NCBI RefSeq assembly: GCF_900099915.1
Contig: NZ_FNDB01000005.1
Location: forward strand, 186,001-250,000
DNA: 64,000 nt
Source of the DNA: Flavobacterium omnivorum
GTDB taxonomy: Bacteria; Bacteroidota; Bacteroidia; Flavobacteriales; Flavobacteriaceae
Direction of reading: 5' to 3'
A program made the position numbers and the translations under genes. The notes under the pieces are model-generated. The model saw nothing but the letters and a program-made list of their open reading frames with translations. It did not search any database and had not been told where the DNA came from. Positions 56,161-64,000 of this stretch are shown piece after piece (the stretch's first letter is position 1; the number at the start of each line of letters is the position of its first letter).

Positions 56161-56308
56161 TTAGGAGCTAATCCAGCTGTTCATTACAACCAAAAACAGG
56201 TTCTAAACAGTTTTCCAGTCTGTATAAGGAGCTTCCATTGGTCGCTCTTCTACAGCCAGAAAACTAAAGTTTACAACCTGTTTTGGTTTTCATTGCCATC
56301 TGGGCTAG
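56161..56308 (-). repeat. Conserved-ends/variable-hairpin element, copy B
   Basis: On the minus strand it begins CTAGCCCAGATGGCAATGAA and ends AACAGCTGGATTAGCTCCTAA, nearly the same as copy A. The core is a much longer imperfect hairpin: ACCAAAACAGGTT pairs with AACCTGTTTTTGGT, then AGTTTTC with GAAAACT, GCTGTA with TACAG, and AGAGC with GCTC at the tip. It starts immediately after the stop of the DUF4249 gene. Confidence 0.75.
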
Positions 56309-56426
56309 AGTATAGTTGATTTTTCAAGTTTGCATATTTTAACTAACTTTACAGTCTACGATCCAATCTATTATCGATTGCCAAAATCTAAAATCTTAAA
56401 TCACATTTCTTAAATCTACAATCCTC

Positions 56427-57089
56427 ATGTCTTCACACCATATCGTTCGGGACGACCAAGAACCAGCTTTAATCATTGCCAACGGCGCTTCCTGTAATCC
56501 AGAATTATTAGGTCAATTACTGGAATGGTCACCGCTTGTGGTGGTATTGGATTCGGCTATGGTTCGCGTAATGGAATTAGACATCAAAGTCGATGTGCTT
56601 TTAGGCGATTTCGACCGAGGATTTGATCCTGAAATTTATAAAACGACTCAATATCCAATTGAAATTATACATACGCCAGATCAAAATAAAACCGATTTAG
56701 AAAAGGCTTTTGACTATTTAATCGAACGAAAAATTCCAGCTGTAAACGTAGTTTGGGCCACTGGACGAAGAGCTGATCATACGATTACGAATCTGACCAA
56801 TATTACCAGATACAGAAATCTATTGAAAATTGTCATTCTCGACGATCATTCAAAAGTCTTTTTATTGCCCAAGAAATTCGAAAAATGGTATACAGCGAAT
56901 ACGCCAATTTCATTAATTCCTATCGGTCACGTTACAGGAATACATTCGGATAATTTATTTTATCCTTTGAAAGATGACAGTTTGACCATTGGTTACAGAA
57001 CCGGAAGCAGCAATCATGTTATCAAAGATGGCATCGTAACAATAGAACATAATGAAGGTGATTTATTAATGATGGAATGCATGGACTAA
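56427..57089 (+). CDS. thiN: Thiamine pyrophosphokinase
   Basis: A 220-residue enzyme that transfers pyrophosphate from ATP to thiamine to make thiamine diphosphate. The N-terminal Rossmann-like domain has ALIIANGASC, VVVLDSAMVRV and the catalytic acidic motif LLGDFDRGFDPE. TPDQNKTDLEKAFDYL follows, then WATGRRADHTITNL. The C-terminal thiamine-binding beta domain ends with GSSNHVIKDGIVTIEHNEGDLLMM. The usual GDFDS appears here as GDFDR. No thiamine riboswitch was seen upstream. Confidence 0.9.
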   Translation: MSSHHIVRDDQEPALIIANGASCNPELLGQLLEWSPLVVVLDSAMVRVMELDIKVDVLLGDFDRGFDPEIYKTTQYPIEIIHTPDQNKTDLEKAFDYLIERKIPAVNVVWATGRRADHTITNLTNITRYRNLLKIVILDDHSKVFLLPKKFEKWYTANTPISLIPIGHVTGIHSDNLFYPLKDDSLTIGYRTGSSNHVIKDGIVTIEHNEGDLLMMECMD

Positions 57090-57094
57090 AACAT

Positions 57095-57952
57095 TTATTG
57101 TATATCCAACAATGCATTTCTCACAATCTCATAATGACTCCACGGAATAAAATGATTCGCTTTCTCTATCGTTACCGTATCGATTGATTTAGCATTGGTA
57201 AACTTTTTTTGCATAAAGGCAACATTACTATATGGTACCAAAGCATCTTTTGTTCCATGAATAATGGTGACGTCACAAGTGATTTTTTTCAGCTCTGGTT
57301 CTAAATAGACTAAATCCTTTTTCAACCACCACAACTCATCATTGGACGGGCGTAATGCTCCAGGAATTAGATAACGCAAAGGCGATGCTTTGATAACCGT
57401 TCTCCATTTTTCTGGGTTCTCCGCTTTCGGATCTAATGACCCAGCCAATATCACCAATCGTTTGTACCAAGACGGATTATCCACGGCTAACTGAGCCACA
57501 ACTGGTCCGCCAACGGAATGCCCTACTAAAATTAGCGGCTTTTTATTCTCGATTTTTTTGATGAATTCAGATATTCTTTGAGATTGTACCTTTAAATTTT
57601 GAGCTTCACCAAAATCACTGTATCCAAAACCCGGACGGTCAATAGCAATCATTCGGTATTTTTTGAGCAGTAAAGTATCCTGAAGATATTCTTTGAAAGC
57701 ATTCCAACTTCCAGGCGATCCATGAATAAAAAACAAGGTCGGGTTTTGCGCGCTTCCCGTCGCAACATAATGGATTTTATAACCTTCAAAAGCAACTGTT
57801 TTATCCTGGAATTCTATTTTAGAGGTTGCGAAAAATTTTGTTGTTTCCTTATCTGAATATCGCATCGACATATAGGATTGACATATTACGATATACAAAA
57901 ACATCAAACTGTAAACAATATATCTCTTTTTGAAATGAAATGAAGCGGTCAT
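57095..57952 (-). CDS. Alpha/beta hydrolase with N-terminal membrane anchor
   Basis: A 285-residue hydrolase starting MTASFHFKKRYIVYSLMFLYIVICQSYMSMRYSD, an uncleaved anchor or signal helix. The fold shows FFIHGSPGSWNAF (oxyanion), DRPGFGYSD, the nucleophile elbow VGHSVGGPVVAQLA, the acid in IHGTKDALVPYS and the histidine in KANHFIPW. It is likely periplasmic and membrane-tethered. An ATG three codons upstream (57961) is equally possible. Substrate unknown. Confidence 0.85.
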   Translation of the reverse strand: MTASFHFKKRYIVYSLMFLYIVICQSYMSMRYSDKETTKFFATSKIEFQDKTVAFEGYKIHYVATGSAQNPTLFFIHGSPGSWNAFKEYLQDTLLLKKYRMIAIDRPGFGYSDFGEAQNLKVQSQRISEFIKKIENKKPLILVGHSVGGPVVAQLAVDNPSWYKRLVILAGSLDPKAENPEKWRTVIKASPLRYLIPGALRPSNDELWWLKKDLVYLEPELKKITCDVTIIHGTKDALVPYSNVAFMQKKFTNAKSIDTVTIEKANHFIPWSHYEIVRNALLDIQ

Positions 57953-58090
57953 AAAAGTCATTCTAGCTGTATTTTTTATAAAAGTAACCGTTATTAGTTT
58001 TCAAAAAATACGTAAGGTTCTGATTTTATGATTTATTTTTCATCTGTTTAATGGGTCAAAGTCTTTATGCTTTTACAAAATAGTTATGCC

Positions 58091-58098
58091 TATCTTTG
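58091..58098 (+). promoter_or_regulatory. -7 box of rlmF promoter
   Basis: TATCTTTG, 16 nt before the ATG at 58115, giving a very short leader. Confidence 0.55.
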
Positions 58099-58114
58099 CA
58101 CCGAAATATAGAAA

Positions 58115-59074
58115 ATGAAAGCAAAAACGATTACCGAAAAAACTAATTTACATCCGAGAAATCTGGATAGATTTGGATATAATTTTGAGCAATTAATAGA
58201 AAAATCTCCTGAATTGCAGCATTTTGTTTCTATAAATGAGCATAATATTGAGACTATTGATTTTAGTAATCCTGATGCAGTAAAATCGCTTAACAAAGCA
58301 TTATTGTTATCTCATTACGACATTCAAAACTGGGATATTCCTAAAAATTATCTTTGTCCACCGATTCCAGGAAGAGCGGATTACATTCATTATATAGCAG
58401 ATTTATTAGCTTCCAGCAACAACGGAATCATTCCTGAAGGAGAAACCGTTCAAGGTTTAGACATTGGTGTAGGTGCCAATTGCATTTATCCTATAATTGG
58501 TAATTCAGCATACGGATGGAGTTTTGTAGGAACCGATATCGATTTAAAAGCAATTGAAAATTGCAGCGCCATCATTGAAGAAAATCCAAAACTGATTGAT
58601 GCCATTAGTTTACAACAGCAAACGGAATCTCGTTTTATTTTTAAAAATATAATCACTCCCGAAGACCGATTTACGTTTACCATTTGCAATCCTCCTTTTC
58701 ATGCCTCACAGGAGGAAGCTACGAAAAGTACGGTAAGAAAAATCAATAATTTAGAATCTCGAAGCGCCACAAGCAAAGTAACTAAACCTGTTTTAAATTT
58801 TGGTGGTCACAATGCAGAACTATGGTGTGAAGGCGGAGAATTAGGTTTTGTTACCCAAATGATTTACGAAAGTGCTAAATATCCAATGCAGTGTTTATGG
58901 TTTACTACTTTGGTATCCAAAAAAGAAAATCTTTCCAGTCTTTACAAAACACTAAACAAAGTAAGTGCAGTCGAAATTAAAACAATTGATATGGCTCAAG
59001 GACAAAAAACAAGCCGAATAATAGCTTGGACTTTCCTGAGTGAAGCACAACAAAAAGCCTGGAAATTCGAATAA
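58115..59074 (+). CDS. rlmF: 23S rRNA (adenine1618-N6)-methyltransferase RlmF
   Basis: A 319-residue class I SAM-dependent methyltransferase. It starts with LHPRNLDRFGYNFEQLIEKSPEL and has NWDIPKNYLCPPIPGRADYIHYIADLL and the SAM-binding GLDIGVGANCIYPIIG. The N6-adenine motif is FTICNPPFHAS (NPPF), followed by RKINNLES and FGGHNAELWCEGGE. All match RlmF/YbiN. It methylates A1618 of 23S rRNA. Transcribed alone from a -7 box 16 nt upstream. Confidence 0.95.
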   Translation: MKAKTITEKTNLHPRNLDRFGYNFEQLIEKSPELQHFVSINEHNIETIDFSNPDAVKSLNKALLLSHYDIQNWDIPKNYLCPPIPGRADYIHYIADLLASSNNGIIPEGETVQGLDIGVGANCIYPIIGNSAYGWSFVGTDIDLKAIENCSAIIEENPKLIDAISLQQQTESRFIFKNIITPEDRFTFTICNPPFHASQEEATKSTVRKINNLESRSATSKVTKPVLNFGGHNAELWCEGGELGFVTQMIYESAKYPMQCLWFTTLVSKKENLSSLYKTLNKVSAVEIKTIDMAQGQKTSRIIAWTFLSEAQQKAWKFE

Positions 59075-59466
59075 AAACTCCTATTAAGTTTATACATTCA
59101 ATCCCAACAATCATTCTTGATAGTCGGGAAAATTAATCTGTACCTATACTTTTTCTTATTATGCATTTAAAATAAAGTCCTTAAAAACTTCCATTATTAA
59201 ATCCATAATTAAACTTCTCTAAATTTACTTTACCGAAAAAAAAGAACTGTTATTCATAAATAATTGAATTTCTTGCTACTTTCAAGAGTAAAAGATCATT
59301 TTAACATAATTTTACGTAGATTTGGTGAAGAAATCATTAATTAATTATAAAGAAATTTCTTTTACAACGCATCAAAAAGGCACCTGAAAACTGAACTTTT
59401 TAAACTAAAAAAGCCAAATTAATTATTATTTTTTGTGTTTAAAGTCAATAATACAATTTAAACTAA
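59075..59466. other. Gene-free stretch before the sigma-factor cassette
   Basis: No frame is supported. A weak hairpin TCCC-a-AC-a-ATCA/TGAT-a-GT-c-GGGA lies at 59102-59129 after rlmF. TAGATTTG at 59317-59324 fits a -7 box for the sigma factor, with a leader of about 140 nt. Confidence 0.5.
59317..59324 (+). promoter_or_regulatory. Possible -7 box of the sigma-factor gene
   Basis: TAGATTTG fits TAnnTTTG; no TTG at -33 and the distance to the ATG is long. Confidence 0.35.
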
Positions 59467-60078
59467 ATGGTAAAAAAGCAACTGTCACAAACCGAAATAC
59501 CTGATGATTCCACACTTTGGAACAGTCTAAAAGAAGGGAATGAAAATGCTTTTTCCATAATTTTCAAAAGACATTATTCTCATTTAGTACGTTATGGAAA
59601 TTCATTTCTTCCTTTTCCTGAAAAAGTGCAAGACTGCGTTCAAGATGTTTTTACTGACATTTGGATTTACAGAGACAAATTGAGTGATAAAGTGGTTGTA
59701 AAAGCCTATTTATTAGCCTGTGTTCGCAAGCGTATAACTAGATCACAAGAAAGGGATCGGATTTTTCGCCTAAGCAGCTCTATAGATACGGTAGAATTTT
59801 TATTTGATTTTTCAATTGAACATGATCTTATCTCAGAGGAAACGACAGCTTCTAAAGTGTCACATCTCAATCATTTTATAAACGGCTTGCCTTCTCGACA
59901 AAAAGAAGCCTTATATCTTCGTTACACACAAGAACTTACCGTAGACCAAATTGCCGATACATTGGATATGAATTATCAATCGGCAAACAATCTTTTGCAC
60001 CGCGCTTTGTTGAGTTTACGCAAAAATTGGAAAGGAAACATCTGCTGCATTTTAATGCTTGTTTTGCTCGCATTATAA
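59467..60078 (+). CDS. ECF RNA polymerase sigma factor (FecI-like)
   Basis: A 203-residue sigma-70 family member. Region 2 is visible as NAFSIIFKRHYSHLVRYGNSFLP and CVQDVFTDIWIYRDKL. Region 4 has INGLPSRQKEALYLRYTQELTVDQIADTLDMNYQSANNLLHRALLSLRK, a complete helix-turn-helix. The last 15 residues (GNICCILMLVLLAL) are hydrophobic, a common tail in Bacteroidota ECF factors. It heads a sigma / FecR / TonB receptor cassette and should drive transcription of the receptor when the ligand is bound. Confidence 0.93.
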   Translation: MVKKQLSQTEIPDDSTLWNSLKEGNENAFSIIFKRHYSHLVRYGNSFLPFPEKVQDCVQDVFTDIWIYRDKLSDKVVVKAYLLACVRKRITRSQERDRIFRLSSSIDTVEFLFDFSIEHDLISEETTASKVSHLNHFINGLPSRQKEALYLRYTQELTVDQIADTLDMNYQSANNLLHRALLSLRKNWKGNICCILMLVLLAL

Positions 60079-60167
60079 TCTTCGGAAAAATAATTTAAAA
60101 AAATAAACTATTTAGTGAGTATCAATTAAAAAAATGGTCCTCTCTATAATTGTAACCCCTTTTTTTG

Positions 60168-61277
60168 ATGCAACACCGTACTAATTATACCGAAATAGAA
60201 CACTTTTTAGCCGATGAATCATTCCGATTATGGGTGTATTTCAATGATGATCAACACCAATGGGAAGAATGGACTTTGGAAAATTCCAATCGTGCTAAAT
60301 TAGTTGAAGAGGCTAGATTATGGTTGTTAGCAATGAAAGCGCCTAATGATAATTTAACTAAGGATGAAGTGCAAAATGCATTGGAAGCTACTTGGAAAAA
60401 AATTGAAAGAGTAGAAGAAAATAAAAAGGGAAAACCAGTTCTTAAGCTTTTGAGAAAAAGATGGTTTAACGGAGTTGCGGCTGTTTTGATTTTAAGCCTT
60501 TTAACCGGATGGCTATATAATCAAACCAACAGTGATAATGATTCCGCACTAACTTATAGCGAACTTATCAATGAAAATGAAGAAGGCTTAGTGGAGGAAA
60601 CGAATAATTCAGACAAACCACAAAGCATAACATTATCTGACGGAAGTTCGGTTTTATTGCAACCCAACAGTAAATTAAGTTATCCTAAAATATTTGTGGG
60701 TAATGAACGAAAAGTGTACCTGTCCGGTGAAGGCTTTTTCGAAATCAGCAAAGATCCTAAAAAGCCATTTTTTGTGTTTGCGAATGAAATCGTTACAAAA
60801 GTAGTAGGAACCAGTTTCAAAATAAAAGCATACGCTAATCAACCAAATGTGGAAGTTGTGGTTCGGACTGGAAAAGTAAAAGTGAGATCGAATGAATTAA
60901 TCTCAAATTCAAAAGACGAGCTGATTGTTTTATTACCCAATCAAGCCCTGCGATTCTTTCGAAAAAACTTAAGTTTTAAAAAGATTACTGATATTACACA
61001 AGATGAGTTATTAATTAATTCTAAGAGTAATATTGAGCAATTAGGATTTGAATTCACCGATATTCCTGTGGCACAAATTTTTAAAACAATTGAACAGGCG
61101 TATTTAGTGAAAATTGATTTTCCTCAATCCAAATTAAAAGACTGTTATCTAACAACATCTTTAACAGATCAACCTTTACCTGAAAAGCTTAAAATTATTT
61201 GCAAAAGCCTTGGAAACAATACGAGTTATGAAATGAATGGTAACCAAATTAGTATTATATCCGATGGATGTAATTAA
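60168..61277 (+). CDS. FecR-type anti-sigma factor
   Basis: A 369-residue inner-membrane protein starting MQHRTNYTEIEHFLADESFRLWV. The N-terminal cytoplasmic sigma-binding part is followed by one membrane helix at about residues 104-120 (WFNGVAAVLILSLLTGWLY). Next come a FecR domain (ITLSDGSSVLLQPNSKLSYPK, FFEISKDPKKPFFVFANEIVTKVVGTSFKIKAY) and a C-terminal DUF4974/STN-like domain (FTDIPVAQIFKTIEQAYLVKIDF). It relays receptor occupancy to the sigma factor. The ATG at 60168 is preferred to the TTG just before it. The gene is 89 bp after the sigma gene. Confidence 0.93.
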   Translation: MQHRTNYTEIEHFLADESFRLWVYFNDDQHQWEEWTLENSNRAKLVEEARLWLLAMKAPNDNLTKDEVQNALEATWKKIERVEENKKGKPVLKLLRKRWFNGVAAVLILSLLTGWLYNQTNSDNDSALTYSELINENEEGLVEETNNSDKPQSITLSDGSSVLLQPNSKLSYPKIFVGNERKVYLSGEGFFEISKDPKKPFFVFANEIVTKVVGTSFKIKAYANQPNVEVVVRTGKVKVRSNELISNSKDELIVLLPNQALRFFRKNLSFKKITDITQDELLINSKSNIEQLGFEFTDIPVAQIFKTIEQAYLVKIDFPQSKLKDCYLTTSLTDQPLPEKLKIICKSLGNNTSYEMNGNQISIISDGCN

Positions 61278-61316
61278 TAGTAACTTGCCTATGAATAGAA
61301 ATATATAATACAAAAA

Positions 61317-61346
61317 GCGCCGAAAATGCTGTAACATTCTCGACGC
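61317..61346 (+). other. Hairpin between the anti-sigma and receptor genes
   Basis: GCG-c-CGA-a-AATG / CATT-c-TCG-a-CGC with a 6-nt loop and no T-run. It may be an RNA-processing or stabilising structure separating fecR from receptor expression. Confidence 0.4.
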
Positions 61347-61439
61347 CTTGACTAAAATCAATTCACTCTCTGTAAAGAGTAATTGCTGTGTTCTACCAAT
61401 AACCTAACTAACGAATATTAATAAAAACAGACCAAAATT

Positions 61440-64000
61440 ATGAAAAAAACCGTCTTCAAACAACGACTACTAATTCGAATTATGAAAATAACCTTATTTC
61501 AATTTGTTTTAGCCCTTGTATTTTCAAGTATAACATTTGCGAATACTATCAGAGGTCAAAAAAAACTGGACACAAAAGTAACTATTACCGTGACCGATTT
61601 GAACTTAGATACTGCGCTGACTAAACTTGAAAAATTGGCACATGTAAAATTTTCGTACAATTCGAGAATGTCACAATTGAATCAAAAAGTGAGTGTTTAT
61701 GCTAACAACGAAGCATTATCAAGTGTATTGACACGCATTTTGAAACCATTAAAAATGAATTATACCGAAGTAAGTAATCAAATTATTTTACAAAAAGAAG
61801 GTATTGCCAACAGCGTAATGAATGGTGAATTTTTCTCTAATTTAAATCAAAACACAACTGCAGAGATTATCAAAGGTCGCGTTGTAGATGAAAAAGGAGA
61901 ATCGTTACCTGGCGTAACAATTATCGTAAAAGGAACAACAAAAGGAACAACAACAGATATTGATGGAACGTATACCATCAGCGCTGAAATTGGAGACGTT
62001 TTACAATTTTCCTATGTAGGATTAGAAACTAAATCGCTGAAGGTAACCGGAACTACATTAAACGTTACTTTAATGGGAAGTGGCGAAACACTGCAAGATG
62101 TTGTCGTAATCGGATCCAGAAATCCAACCAGAACAGTCACTGAATCTGCAGTACCTATTGATGTAATTAGCATGAAAGAAATTGCTTCACAGGGAGCTCA
62201 AACAAATTTGAATCAGATTTTGAACATGGTTGCGCCGTCATTTACCTCAAATACAACAACAGTAGCTGATGGAACAGATCACATTGACCCTGCACAATTA
62301 AGAGGTTTAGGACCAGACCAAGTATTGGTTTTGATCAATGGAAAACGACGTCATACGTCATCTTTAGTAAACATCAATGGATCACCTGGCAGAGGAGCTG
62401 TAGGTACCGACTTGAATTCCATTCCCGCTTTTGCTATCGAAAAAATTGAGGTATTAAGAGATGGAGCTTCAGCTCAATATGGCTCAGATGCTATTGCTGG
62501 TGTAATCAACATCAACATGAAAAAAGACACTAAAAAATTAGAAATAAACCTTTTTGGAGGAAGTCATTTTTCTAAAAATGCTAACGACCATACCGGCGGA
62601 AATGATGGAAACAACATTCAAATTGACTTGAACTACGGAACAAATTTAGGAAAGGAAAAAAGTTTCATTAATGTTACGGCAAGTGCTCAATTGAGAGGTC
62701 AAACAAGTCGTGCTAAAGAAGTTACAGGAAATCTATTTAACCGATACAATGCTGTTGAAGAAAGAGCTAGAATAGCAGGTATTAACATTAATAGTTTGTA
62801 TGCGAATACGTTAAACACAACCCCTGGTTTTTACAACGGTTTACTGAACACAATTAATACGTATGCGCAACAAGTAAGTTATTTTGATGCAACAACAAAA
62901 GCTAATATTCAAACTGCCGCATCGAATGGAAATTTACCGGGGATGAGAACTTTATTAGGAATTGATGCCACAACTGACGAACTAGCCTTTAGAGGTTTAG
63001 GTCGAAATGATTTTAATATGCGAGTAGGTCAATCATCACTTCAAAGCTCACAATTCTTTGTAAATGCTGCCTATCCTTTAACTGATAAATTAGAATTGTA
63101 TGCTTTTGGAGGGAACAGCCACAGAACTGGTGAAGCTGCTGGATTTTACAGAAGACCAAATCAATCTAGATCGTATACTGGTTTGTATCCAAATGGTTTT
63201 TTACCTGAAATCCATTCGACAATTAACGATATTTCAGCAGCAGCAGGATTGCGAGGTACTATTTTTGGTAATTGGAATTTTGACTTGAGTAATACTTTTG
63301 GTAGAAACAGTTTTGATTATGGTGTTGAAAATACCGTCAATTCTTCCATGAGAGAGAACTCTCCAACTACTTTTGATGCAGGTGGATTAGCATTTAGCCA
63401 AAACACAACTAATTTTGACATGAATCAAAAATTTGGTGATTTGAACGTTGCTTTTGGAGCTGAATACAGAAATGAAAAATATAGCATCAATGCTGGACAA
63501 CCAGAATCATATAATTTATATGATATAAACGGTAATGTCGCTTTACCTGGAGTAACCCCTGCTAATCTGATCGTAACCGATTTCTTTGGATCTATTAGAG
63601 GAAATGGCTCCCAAGTATTTCCAGGTTTCAGGCCAGCAAATGCTGTTGACAAAGGTCGTAACAGTGCCGCTATTTATGGAGATCTTGAATATGATGTTAC
63701 AGAAAAATGGTTAGTGAACGGAGCCGTTCGTTTTGAAAACTATTCTGATTTTGGAAACACTACTAATTTTAAAGTTGCCAGTCGTTATAAACTAACAGAC
63801 AACATTAATTTGCGTGGTGCCGTTTCCACAGGTTTCCGTGCGCCATCGTTACACCAAATCAATTTTAAAGCTACCGCGACTCAATTTGTTGGTGGTGTAC
63901 CATTTGAAGTAAGTACATTTAGTAATGATTCCCCAGCAGCTAAAGCCCTTGGAATTCCGCAATTGAAACAAGAAGAATCTAAAAGTGCTAGTATTGGTTT
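61440..64000 (+). CDS. TonB-dependent receptor with STN and CarboxypepD_reg domains (truncated by window edge)
   Basis: The frame is open from ATG 61440 to the right edge: 853 full codons and no stop. After a signal segment (ITLFQFVLALVFSSITFANTIRG) come an STN signalling domain at about residues 45-120 (VTDLNLDTALTKLEKLAHVKFSYN) and a carboxypeptidase-regulatory domain at about 142-220 (IKGRVVDEKGESLPGVTIIVKG). The plug has AQLRGLGPDQVLVLINGKRRH and VLRDGASAQYGSDAIAGVINI, then barrel strands. The STN domain contacts the FecR protein encoded upstream, so this is the transducer of the sigma/anti-sigma system. The ligand is unknown. Confidence 0.92.
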   Translation, partial: MKKTVFKQRLLIRIMKITLFQFVLALVFSSITFANTIRGQKKLDTKVTITVTDLNLDTALTKLEKLAHVKFSYNSRMSQLNQKVSVYANNEALSSVLTRILKPLKMNYTEVSNQIILQKEGIANSVMNGEFFSNLNQNTTAEIIKGRVVDEKGESLPGVTIIVKGTTKGTTTDIDGTYTISAEIGDVLQFSYVGLETKSLKVTGTTLNVTLMGSGETLQDVVVIGSRNPTRTVTESAVPIDVISMKEIASQGAQTNLNQILNMVAPSFTSNTTTVADGTDHIDPAQLRGLGPDQVLVLINGKRRHTSSLVNINGSPGRGAVGTDLNSIPAFAIEKIEVLRDGASAQYGSDAIAGVININMKKDTKKLEINLFGGSHFSKNANDHTGGNDGNNIQIDLNYGTNLGKEKSFINVTASAQLRGQTSRAKEVTGNLFNRYNAVEERARIAGININSLYANTLNTTPGFYNGLLNTINTYAQQVSYFDATTKANIQTAASNGNLPGMRTLLGIDATTDELAFRGLGRNDFNMRVGQSSLQSSQFFVNAAYPLTDKLELYAFGGNSHRTGEAAGFYRRPNQSRSYTGLYPNGFLPEIHSTINDISAAAGLRGTIFGNWNFDLSNTFGRNSFDYGVENTVNSSMRENSPTTFDAGGLAFSQNTTNFDMNQKFGDLNVAFGAEYRNEKYSINAGQPESYNLYDINGNVALPGVTPANLIVTDFFGSIRGNGSQVFPGFRPANAVDKGRNSAAIYGDLEYDVTEKWLVNGAVRFENYSDFGNTTNFKVASRYKLTDNINLRGAVSTGFRAPSLHQINFKATATQFVGGVPFEVSTFSNDSPAAKALGIPQLKQEESKSASIG

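Noticed and set aside
56309-56426. Thiamine (TPP) riboswitch before the thiamine pyrophosphokinase gene
   Set aside because: The conserved CUGAGA and ACCUGA boxes are not present in the sequence before 56427.

Overview
The window looks like chromosome of a Flavobacterium-type member of the Flavobacteriaceae. It is AT-rich. Many genes carry the Bacteroidota -7 promoter box TAnnTTTG a short distance upstream. The gene set is typical of the group: two SusC-like TonB-dependent receptors, a FecI/FecR pair, DUF4249, DUF4834, DUF3276, DUF5723, YfhO, a cysteate/serine acyltransferase of the capnine or sphingoid type, a cyclophilin-FKBP fusion and a long NusB. No tRNA, rRNA, CRISPR array or prophage was seen.

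Layout. 1-10.8 kb: the start of a beta-propeller sensor/regulator running off the left edge, uvrA, then a minus-strand envelope block (flippase, glycosyltransferase, YfhO, DUF4834). 10.8-20.2 kb: an outer-membrane-like protein, a GNAT-like protein, the AONS-family acyltransferase, a DUF2157/GDYXXLXY pair, a NYN-LOTUS protein and a hybrid histidine kinase. 20.4-24 kb: a glutamate-synthase-like gene split by a frameshift, then a 1.4 kb gene-free stretch that I read as five tandem, independently transcribed small RNA genes on the minus strand, then rdgB. 24-46 kb: mostly housekeeping genes (DEAD-box helicase, guaB, P-type ATPase, pyrD, pepT, yajC, nusB, amino-acid dehydrogenase, ABC exporter, DUF3276, CsaA). 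46-50 kb: a small accessory patch after the dual immunophilin, with a REP-associated transposase flanked by REP-like hairpins and a DUF262-HNH protein that may act in defence. 50-59 kb: trmD, rplS, icd, a TonB receptor/DUF4249 pair, thiamine pyrophosphokinase and rlmF. 59-64 kb: an ECF sigma / FecR anti-sigma / STN-TonB receptor cassette running off the right edge.

The most unusual content is the sRNA cluster at about 21.91-23.30 kb. Five paralogous RNAs of about 135-140 nt each have their own TATCTTTG -7 box, their own intrinsic terminator and an internal 5'-3' closing helix with compensatory changes. Each also has a TTAAC-N6-TTAAC element (degenerate TTAAA in one half of copy 5) exactly 38 bp upstream of the -7 box. 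Two copies of another element, with conserved ends and a variable hairpin core, lie at 49.86 and 56.16 kb; I cannot assign it to a named family.

All product names rest on motif and family recognition by eye; no database search was run.
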